Of a stretch of DNA of 40,000 nt, positions 35,531-40,000 are shown in pieces. The position numbers and the translations under genes were made by a program. The notes below the pieces were generated by a model. That model was not told the origin of the DNA, ran no database searches, and saw nothing but the letters and a program-made list of their open reading frames with translations. How positions within the stretch are numbered: the stretch's first letter is position 1; each line of letters opens with the position of its first letter. The DNA is taken from the NCBI GenBank assembly GCA_012295275.1, contig CM022675.1:3335791-3375790 (forward strand). Reading direction: 5' to 3'. The stretch is from Chrysomallon squamiferum. Its lineage: Eukaryota > Mollusca > Gastropoda > Neomphalida > Peltospiridae.

Positions 35531-36336
35531 TCACCAAAAAAAAAAAAAAACATCAGTTCTGTGATGCAGTTCTTAAATTAAATGGCACAACCCATAAGAA
35601 AGTCTGTACCATGTATCACAGGATACAGTAAAACAATACACTAAAATACAACACTTAATTTAAAACTGGATACAACTGAACAATACAGAATAAATCAATA
35701 CAACACACATTTTGTGGTAAGTCAAAATAAATAAATAAATAACAAAAAATTAGAAAAAGAAAAGAAAATACAACAAATTAATAAATCTCAAAGCACTGCA
35801 GAATAATGCATCTGATGAAACACGACACTCAACAACATAAAAAAGTGAAAAATTATCATTGTAAAGCCTGATCACTGGTAAACAATTATCACTGGTACTA
35901 TCTTACTTGTTCTGCATTATACATATATGCAGCCAAATGCATGCATGCATACACACCCACACAAACACACACATACCTTAGGCCACATATATGCTCTCTA
36001 ATATACATGGACATACACCACTGACACAAACTCCACAAATGCATGCACACACAACAGACATACAGACATACAAACACTAAAACCAAAAACTTTGAACATA
36101 AAGGAATCACATATATAGATATATCATGCTGCAAAAACCAGCAAAAAAAAAAAAAAAATAATTATAACAATTTTATTTTTTATGGCACACCAACGCATGC
36201 TGTACATTAATTGCAAGTGAAGGTTTAATACCAAACTGGTGTTCCTCGTGTTAGCAAGGTGTCGCTGTAACTCAGGGTTATCAGGTACAACAGTGTAATT
36301 AGCTTTAGTCCTCTCAAACTCACTATGATACTGTAC
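14545..36336 (-). CDS. Lasp: LASP/nebulin-family actin-binding protein, C-terminal part (at least 7 nebulin modules, linker, SH3; LIM end outside window)
   Basis: Exons in transcript order: 36336-36232, 33637-33533, 32868-32764, 32511-32407, 28951-28847, 26785-26681, 25264-25090, 23172-23050, 18408-18280, 15350-15262, 14721-14545. They join to 1323 bases (440 residues and a stop) with every phase matching. Six exons are exactly 35 codons, the nebulin module length, each with the Y-H-x-x-F core; exon 25264 holds a seventh full module and a partial one. Then come Gly/Ser and Gln/Pro linkers and a C-terminal SH3 domain. In this family nebulin modules bind F-actin and SH3 binds Pro-rich partners at focal adhesions, Z-discs or their equivalents. 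The classical members start with a LIM domain, which is not in this window. LASP1 has two nebulin modules; this has at least seven, so it is closer in layout to LIM-nebulette. A degenerate extra module lies at 29402-29529. Confidence 0.92.
14722..15261 (-). other. Intron before the SH3 exon
   Basis: The donor is GTAAAT at 15261-15256. The acceptor side is within ten bases of a (GA)n and (GAAT)n repeat at 14731-14779. No other exon was recognised. Confidence 0.75.
15262..15350 (-). CDS. Linker exon, Gln/Pro-rich
   Basis: 89 bases, read as a Gln/Pro/Tyr linker ([18 protein letters not shown]) and then [10 protein letters not shown], ending in phase 0 directly before the SH3 exon. The acceptor is TTTCAG (15356-15351); a second CAG three bases further in could act as an alternative NAGNAG acceptor, removing one Gln/Ala codon. 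Linkers of this type between nebulin modules and SH3 are usual in the family. Confidence 0.85.
16895..16990 (-). mobile_element. tRNA-derived SINE head (degenerate)
   Basis: On the minus strand an A-box-like GCTCAGTGCTATA (16975-16963) is followed about 30 bases later by a B-box-like GGATCAAACCTT (16935-16924). A T-arm GCAGG-ATCAAAC-CTTGC with a 7-base loop can be drawn around the B box. No convincing anticodon stem or full acceptor stem is visible, so a functional tRNA is unlikely. A tRNA-derived SINE is the best reading; the family is unknown and target-site duplications were not identified. Confidence 0.5.
17265..17690. repeat. 66-bp minisatellite, about 6.5 copies
   Basis: The word ATGACATCACTAGAAC recurs at 17271, 17337, 17403, 17469, 17535, 17601 and 17667, an exact 66-bp period. 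Neighbouring copies alternate in small variants (ACACATT or ACAGATT; GTCATTTT or GTTATTTT), suggesting that a 132-bp higher-order unit was duplicated. Confidence 0.95.
17690..18230. repeat. 48-bp minisatellite (48/51-bp variants), about 11 copies
   Basis: The unit begins GATGTTACGACTGGTGATGA. Some copies carry an extra AAC, making 51 bp, and others lose a block. The array starts immediately after the 66-bp array and stops about 45 bases from the donor of the exon at 18280. Its period is a multiple of three, which creates a spurious plus-strand open frame ([16 protein letters not shown] repeated). Confidence 0.95.
18280..18408 (-). CDS. Linker exon, Arg/Gly then Pro/Gln-rich
   Basis: 129 bases. 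It reads [41 protein letters not shown]. The acceptor is TGTTTCAG (18416-18409) and the donor GTAAGT (18279-18274). It starts with two bases completing a Val codon and ends with one base completing a Pro codon in the next exon. No domain; it is a flexible linker between nebulin and SH3 parts. Confidence 0.87.
20930..21300. repeat. Degenerate ~80-bp tandem repeat
   Basis: Related segments with the order AACTCAGTAACTT, AATTCACTGAATGA, ATTTTAAAATTA, TTGATTATTTCAGTT start near 20955, 21030, 21110 and 21190. They are too diverged to give an exact period. Confidence 0.6.
21652..21722. repeat. (TG)n microsatellite
   Basis: An imperfect then perfect TG tract in the large intron, with smaller TG and GA runs again at 21798-21831. 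Confidence 0.9.
22066..22174. repeat. (CA)n and (TA)n microsatellites
   Basis: CA dinucleotides occupy 22066-22099 and TA dinucleotides 22146-22174, separated by unique sequence. Confidence 0.9.
22639..23030. repeat. 30-bp minisatellite, about 13 copies
   Basis: Units start every 30 bases from 22651 to 23011, each of the form GTAATTCAACTCTGTATTTG followed by TAAACTGCGT. Variants: GTC/GTA, CAAC/CGAC, GCGT/CCGT. The array ends about 20 bases from the exon donor at 23049. Left of it (about 21930-22640) older copies of TTTATAAACTG words are spread at irregular spacing. Confidence 0.95.
23050..23172 (-). CDS. Linker exon, Ser/Gln/Lys-rich
   Basis: 123 bases. It reads [40 protein letters not shown]. 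Acceptor CTTGTAG (23179-23173), donor GTGAGA (23049-23044). Phase 1 on both sides agrees with its neighbours, making an Ala codon at the left junction and a Val codon at the right one. Rich in Ser, Tyr and Gln, so probably disordered and a likely phosphorylation target, as are linkers in known members of the family (inference). Confidence 0.88.
23173..25089 (-). other. Intron with (AAT)n and dispersed GGGAGATAAC words
   Basis: Contains (AAT)n at 23745-23810, a more complex island at 23470-23590, and a cluster of AAGGGAGATAAC-type words at 24816-25014. The donor is GTAAAG at 25089-25084. Confidence 0.7.
25090..25264 (-). CDS. Nebulin module exon (last full module plus partial module)
   Basis: 175 bases, 58 codons and one base. 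A complete 35-residue module starts [20 protein letters not shown] and is followed by a partial one, [17 protein letters not shown], then PAENLE. The Y-H-x-D-F-E-R-x-K-G pattern is the nebulin core. Acceptor TTTGAAG (25271-25265), phase 0. It directly follows the exon ending VISN, as in LASP proteins. Confidence 0.93.
25265..26680 (-). other. Intron with (TC)n(AT)n and GACA repeats
   Basis: (TC)n at 25319-25362 runs into (AT)n at 25363-25390. A GATA/GACA tetranucleotide stretch covers 25697-25774. The donor is GTACGG at 26680-26675. No exon was seen. Confidence 0.75.
26681..26785 (-). CDS. Nebulin module exon, 35 codons
   Basis: Reads [20 protein letters not shown], then [15 protein letters not shown]. 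Phase 0 at both ends. Acceptor TTATTATAG (26794-26786), donor GTACGG. It keeps the Tyr-His, Asp-Phe-Glu and Lys-Tyr-Thr core of nebulin modules. Confidence 0.94.
26815..27011. repeat. Seven X-box-like GTTTCTATGGCAAC motifs
   Basis: Motifs at 26815, 26842, 26881, 26921, 26947, 26974 and 26998, spaced 27, 39, 40, 26, 27 and 24 bases. Two of the three best match the half-palindromic X-box read on the minus strand, GTTGCCATAGAAAC (RFX family site: GTTRCC, two bases, RGNAAC). They may be an eroded tandem repeat with a base period near 13. They lie just upstream (transcript sense) of the exon at 26785. Confidence 0.7.
28005..28825. repeat. Degenerate repeat family centred on AGAACTCTTGCAAGGGAG
   Basis: Copies of AAGAACTCTTGCAAG-like words at about 28011, 28366, 28471, 28606, 28682 and 28796, several preceded by ATTTTAGTAATCTTTA. 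The right copies end in GGGAGACAAC or GGGAGAGAAC. The last one stops about 20 bases from the exon donor at 28846. Confidence 0.7.
28847..28951 (-). CDS. Nebulin module exon, 35 codons
   Basis: Reads [20 protein letters not shown], then [15 protein letters not shown]. Phase 0 at both ends; donor GTATGA, acceptor TTGATGTAG (28960-28952). The central YTQV stretch is replaced by CLSV, making it the most diverged of the intact modules. Confidence 0.93.
28952..29401 (-). other. Intron with GGGAGATAAC words
   Basis: AT-rich, no exon. AAGGGAGATAAC at 29346 and AAGGGAGTTAAC at 29369, and a G-run (GGTTGGGGGGGGGGGG) at 29060-29075. Confidence 0.7.
29402..29529 (-). pseudogene. Degenerate nebulin module exon (in-frame stop, 128 bases)
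   Basis: The first half reads [14 protein letters not shown] and the last part [14 protein letters not shown], both clearly nebulin-module sequence. A TTTATTTGGATAAATAAATG segment is inserted between them. The exon is 128 bases instead of 105, shifts the frame and has a TAA stop after the Asp-Lys of the inserted part. Splice sites look intact (acceptor TATCTCAG, donor GTAATC at 29401-29396). Inclusion would truncate the protein; skipping keeps the frame, since its neighbours join in phase 0. It is a dead exon or possibly a poison exon. Confidence 0.85.
29435..30130 (-). repeat. 111-bp tandem array of nebulin half-exons
   Basis: Six copies of the acceptor plus exon start (TATCTCAG or TATCTTAG, then [13 protein letters not shown] and a TAA stop). 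Their exon starts are at 29529, 29640, 29751, 29866, 29977 and 30116; spacing 111, 111, 115, 111 and 139. Each unit continues into a (AAAT)n stretch of variable length and ends GAAATGGTTTTG. In the first copy that word continues into the 3' half of the exon, so the duplication breakpoint lies inside the exon. The copy at 30116 is the most diverged. Confidence 0.92.
30131..32406 (-). other. AT-rich intron sequence with poly(T), (TG)n and (ATT)n tracts
   Basis: Contains poly(T) at 30294-30311 and 30793-30808, (TG)n at 31744-31795, (ATT)n at 31832-31866 and 32236-32280, and a 27-base T run at 32050-32076. No exon was recognised. Confidence 0.7.
32407..32511 (-). CDS. Nebulin module exon, 35 codons (copy B of identical pair)
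   Basis: Reads [20 protein letters not shown], then [15 protein letters not shown], a textbook nebulin module. Phase 0 at both ends. Donor GTACTA, acceptor TTAATTAG (32519-32512). The protein is identical to that of the exon at 32764-32868. Confidence 0.95.
32512..32763 (-). other. Short intron between the duplicated exons
   Basis: 252 bases, AT-rich, with an A-rich run at 32695-32758. Its ends share little sequence with the other flanks of the duplicated pair. Confidence 0.8.
32764..32868 (-). CDS. Nebulin module exon, 35 codons (copy A of identical pair)
   Basis: Same 35 residues as the exon at 32407-32511, with 103 of 105 bases identical; the two differences (AGA/AGG for Arg, GAA/GAG for Glu) are silent. 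Donor GTACTA, acceptor TTCTGTTAG (32877-32869). Both can be included in one transcript without a frame change. Confidence 0.95.
32869..33532 (-). other. Intron with TG-rich repeat
   Basis: A TG/TGTA-rich tract covers 33150-33309. (AAT)n lies at 33383-33408 and a GATAATGA-rich stretch at 33450-33515. The donor is GTAGTG at 33532-33527. Confidence 0.75.
33533..33637 (-). CDS. Nebulin module exon, 35 codons
   Basis: Reads [20 protein letters not shown], then [15 protein letters not shown]. Phase 0 at both ends. Acceptor TTTACTCACAG (33648-33638), donor GTAGTG. It has the same core as the other modules, with Cys in place of His in the usual QHL. Confidence 0.94.
33638..34260. repeat. Degenerate GAGTAAACATACATT repeat abutting an acceptor
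   Basis: Words of the form GAGTAAACATACATTG recur from the acceptor outward, first at 33642 and then at 33659, 33705, 33736 and many weaker places (for example 33851, 33919, 33954, 34008, 34075). On the minus strand the unit resembles the acceptor itself (TGTTTACTCACAG), as if the array grew from it. Confidence 0.6.
34261..36231 (-). other. Intron with (TA)n, (TC)n(AC)n and two non-repetitive islands
   Basis: Contains (TA)n(CA)n at 34364-34402, (TC)n at 35440-35490 running into (AC)n at 35491-35525, and two islands at about 34980-35090 and 35185-35340 that are less AT-rich. No exon was recognised. The donor is GTATTA at 36231-36226. Confidence 0.7.
36232..36336 (-). CDS. Nebulin module exon, 35 codons (first module in the window)
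   Basis: Reads [20 protein letters not shown], then [15 protein letters not shown]. Phase 0 at both ends. Acceptor CTACTAACAG (36346-36337), which includes a TACTAAC branch-point-like word; donor GTATTA. Further modules or the LIM exons are expected to the right of the window. Confidence 0.94.
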
Positions 36337-36384
36337 CTGTTAGTAGAAAAAAAAACACAAAGAGAAATAACAAGAAACGTTAAT

Positions 36385-36386
<2 letters not shown>

Positions 36387-36451
<65 letters not shown>
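36387..36451. repeat. (GA)n microsatellite
   Basis: About 32 GA dinucleotides starting some 50 bases from the acceptor of the exon at 36336. Confidence 0.95.
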
Positions 36452-36454
<3 letters not shown>

Positions 36455-36723
36455 TGAAGAAGGGAGAGACAGAAAAGGAAGGAAGGAAAGTATAGATATA
36501 GGAAGGAAGGAAAAGATATAGATAGACTCACAAGACAGAAAGACGGACAGAAAGTGAAAATGAAAAGAGAAAGAGACTCAGAGATAGAAAAATGGAAAGA
36601 AAATATGAAACAAAAAAGAGACAAAGAAAAATGAAATCAAAACTGAAAAGACATAGAAAAATTGTTAATTTTGTTTTTATTGTTACTGTTAATATTAACT
36701 ACTATTATTATTGTTATTATTAA

Positions 36724-36771
<48 letters not shown>

Positions 36772-37229
36772 GAAAATGAAAACACAATTAACCAGAAACA
36801 GAACTAGATGACATAGGTTGCTTTTGAATACAATGTCAAGACTTGCACTTATAACCTGGATGTGTAAGACAGATTACAGTATTATGTAAATAAGCTGTTT
36901 CTCAGTTAAGCTTATTATAATAAGAATAATCCCATTTCGTATTAAGTAACTGACACTAAAGGAAGACAGAGAGTTTTAAAATAGAAGAAGAAGAAAAAAA
37001 AGTTTTAAAGCATTATGTTCTGGTGTTGTATTTTGTTGTTTTGTGAAAGACAGTCCATTTTGGTTGTATTTAGGAAAATATCTGTTGCTATATTTCTTTT
37101 ACCTACTTTCTGTCTTTTATATTCATACCCTTTCTTCTTTTGCTTTCATTTTCTCCTCTCCTATTTCTTCTCTCATTCATTCATTCTCTGAATATGACTG
37201 TTTTAACTGTGTGTATGTATATATCATTT

Positions 37230-37291
<62 letters not shown>

Positions 37292-38251
37292 GTTTCTCTA
37301 CCTCTTTGCCCCCCCTTCTATTTCTCTCTTTATCTTTCATGCACTCAAATACACACAAACATTCAAAAATGGTATGAATAAACTCATAAACAAAAAATAT
37401 ATCATCATCATTATTATTATTAGTGGCTTGTACCTATGACTTCAGTTAATGCTTACAATTCTTTTGTAGTCAACTTTCTACCTGGGCAACTACCTGTTTA
37501 TTTATATTTTCGATGATAACTTATGTTTCCCTGTCAAACATAATTTCACGCCATGAACACAGTGACACTAACACAGCCACATACATGTTTACAAAAGGAA
37601 AGTTATTAAGAGTGGTGAAGTGTGACTAAACCTTTACATAGTGGAGCCTACTACTTGCAAAATGAGACAAAATTTCATACATATTTACAACAGCAAGGTT
37701 ATTAACATTGGTCTAGTGTGACTACACCTTTAGACAGACTTGTGATTAGTTGTTAGTTTGTAAAGTTAAACCAGTTTGTATTAGATTTTTACTACCGTAT
37801 GACCCAAAATTTTATTAGTTTCTAAAATGTATGAAATCTAAATTATAAGAAAATGATTAAGTACGTCAAAACTTTCAGTTACAAATAACTGAATGATAAA
37901 GAAATTAGCTTCTGGTTTATGCAACTAGCAAAATGAAAAAAAAAAATTGTTACTAATTGTTTAGATTTTGAATACTACAACATATTCTGTTGTAGGTTAT
38001 TACTGAATGCTGAAGCACGACTGGTAACGTACGATGGTATTACTGAAGGTTTAATGTTTTCTACTGATTACGCCATAAAACGTTCAGTAGTGACATTTAT
38101 AACTAAAAGAACATATCAGTTTTACAGTGGGCTTCTTAATTTCATAAAAAAATACTTCCACTTATATTTGTGTGTGTTCGTGCATGTCCAGGTGTTCATG
38201 CATGTCTATCTGTTTTATATTACTTGTTTTCCTTTTCATCTCTCTCTCTCT

Positions 38252-38295
<44 letters not shown>

Positions 38296-38926
38296 TTAGA
38301 ACTTACAATCACCATTTAAAGAAGTCATCAGAAATTGAGTACTAGAAATAAGGATCATATTACATTACACACTTGGCAACCAATACAAACACTTCAAGGT
38401 TCATATATAACACAAAAACTGTCTGCCATTTTGTCTCGGTTTCTGTCTTTATCTTTATTTTCTATTTTATTTTACTGGGTTTTATTTGTTTGGGATTTTT
38501 TTTTTAATATTATTTATAATCTATAAACATTTTATGTATCTTATGTTTTCTGTTGTTTTGTTTTTGTTTTGTTTTTTATTATGTAGTATTTTATTTACCA
38601 TTATTATTTTATACAAATATTTATTATTTTTTCATATTTATTGTTTTTATTATTGTTGTTTTTAGCTTTTTATTACTTCTTCTTATTATTATTATTATTT
38701 TTTGTTTCATTTTTATTTTTTGTATTTTTATTTTTAAATAATTAATTTGTTTATTGCATTGGACTGTTGTTGTTGTTTTTTTGTTTGTTTGTTTGTTTTT
38801 TTTTTTCAGGAACAACATCAACTTAAAGCTGCAACCCTTCATGTACTTGCTGTTATTTGTCATTTTGAGAAAATAGCACACACATACCATTCTTGAAAAA
38901 TACTTTGCAAAGTTGAGCTCAGTTCC

Positions 38927-38941
38927 AGGTCAGGGTGACCT
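38927..38941. promoter_or_regulatory. Perfect oestrogen-response-element palindrome
   Basis: AGGTCAGGGTGACCT is two inverted AGGTCA half-sites with a 3-base spacer, the established optimal site for oestrogen receptors and related nuclear receptors. It lies in non-repetitive sequence within the presumed large intron of the nebulin-family gene. Function is inferred from the motif alone. Confidence 0.4.
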
Positions 38942-39146
38942 GTGCCTACTTACAAACTTTCTTAAACCTAACTCCACTAGTTGCATCTATACTCACAGGA
39001 AAAAGTTAAGTACATCAAGAATCAAACAGAAGAAATTACATAAACTAATAATCAACAGAAACCATGAAAAAACAAAGAACATTGAGATAAGAAAGTGCTG
39101 CAGTTCTGAAACAGTTCAATATAATAATTAAAAAAAAAAAAAAAAA

Positions 39147-39147
39147 A

Positions 39148-39209
<62 letters not shown>

Positions 39210-39213
39210 TAAC

Positions 39214-39254
<41 letters not shown>
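39147..39254. repeat. (AAT)n microsatellite
   Basis: Over 100 bases of AAT triplets with one AAC interruption, preceded by a poly(A) run at 39130-39148. Confidence 0.95.
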
Positions 39255-39255
<1 letters not shown>

Positions 39256-39614
39256 TCAAAGTGAAATTAAGCAATATATTTGACAAGTAAATAACAGAAA
39301 ATGTTTAATGTTAATATAATAATACATTTTCATTGGCCTCTTAATACATTTTAATAACATTTAATAATTTTATTGACAATACTCACATCAAAAACAAACT
39401 AAAATAGCTGAAAATAAATTTTTAAAAATGTATAATTTTCTGTTAAAAAAAACACCAACATATATATATAGATTATACGAACAACATATGTTATTTGTCA
39501 ATATATGTAACATGAGATTTTCATTTCATAGAGGTAATAAATAAATTTCTGGTGTCCAATTATAATACATTTCAGTCCACTCAGGTGATAAAATAATTTA
39601 AAAAAAGATTAGCA

Positions 39615-39669
<55 letters not shown>

Positions 39670-39857
39670 GAACGAACATAAGGAAAACTTAGATAATAGA
39701 TGATATATATCATAAATCAATATAAAGAACGAATTTTAAATATAAAATAAAAAAACATATTTAAAAGTAATTTTAATACATTTTAATGTTAATGTTTATT
39801 ACTAGGTGTCAAGAAAACATTGTGTTAAACTTCTTTGTCTGCATACATAAGGATTAA

Positions 39858-39956
<99 letters not shown>
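39858..39956. repeat. (ATT)n microsatellite
   Basis: About 33 uninterrupted ATT triplets, one of the longest in the window. Confidence 0.95.
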
Positions 39957-40000
39957 TGAGAGAAAATGAGGAACGAGAAAGAAAAAGAAAGCAAAACTGA

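Larger units (their letters stand above)
36337..40000 (-). other. Large intron or 5' gene sequence with no recognised exon
   Basis: I searched for nebulin (Tyr-His, Asp-Phe) and LIM (paired Cys-x-x-Cys) patterns on the minus strand and found none. Repeats: (GA)n 36387-36451, (TTA)n 36727-36770, (CT)n 37233-37287, (CT)n(CA)n 38239-38292, (AAT)n 39147-39254, a roughly 40-base A run at 39616-39655, and (ATT)n 39858-39956. Confidence 0.65.

Noticed and set aside
39616-39655. Long A run as a retroposon tail
   Set aside because: No recognisable element body or target-site duplication next to it; A runs are common in this window.
36337-40000. LIM domain or further nebulin exon at the right end
   Set aside because: No Cys-x-x-Cys pairs or Tyr-His/Asp-Phe module cores with splice sites were found on the minus strand.

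Overview
The window is animal nuclear DNA. It is very AT-rich, dense in simple repeats, and its coding parts are short exons flanked by GT/AG splice sites. I could support three genes. Two points suggest a mollusc: a recurrent GGGAGATAAC-type word in non-coding DNA, and the abundance of (ATT)n, (GA)n, (TG)n and (TA)n tracts. This is an inference from sequence style and was not tested.

Plus strand, 1-4.3 kb: a gene of unknown function (two exons seen, 682-2139 and 2603-3342; its 5' end is not defined). It encodes a low-complexity protein with a 10-residue Gln/Pro/Tyr repeat, two RRHS-type basic repeats and a very long Glu/Lys tail. Plus strand, 5.5-7.9 kb: a complete four-exon gene for a 233-residue SPRY/B30.2 protein. 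Its domain resembles that of SPSB proteins, but it has no visible SOCS box and starts with a good N-myristoylation signal. CRE-like sites lie upstream.

Minus strand, about 8.2 to beyond 36.3 kb: the C-terminal part of a LASP/nebulin-family actin-binding gene, convergent with the SPRY gene. Reading from 36.3 kb down to 14.5 kb there are six single-exon nebulin modules of exactly 35 codons, one degenerate module, an exon carrying a further module plus a partial one, three linker exons and a terminal SH3 exon. All splice phases agree and the intact exons join into 440 residues. The expected LIM domain is not in the window and should lie to the right. About 6 kb of AT-rich sequence left of the stop codon (8.2-14.5 kb) may be a long 3' UTR.

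The most notable part is the repeat structure of the nebulin gene. Two adjacent module exons encode identical proteins and differ by only two synonymous bases. A 111-bp tandem array is built from the 3' splice site and first half of a nebulin exon, each copy ending in an in-frame stop. Several other introns carry tandem arrays that begin within tens of bases of an exon edge: a 30-bp unit, a 48-bp unit, a roughly 16-bp unit, and a cluster of seven X-box-like motifs. Also noted are a perfect oestrogen-response-element palindrome at 38927, a tRNA-like SINE head near 16.9 kb, and paired hairpins near 35.26 kb.
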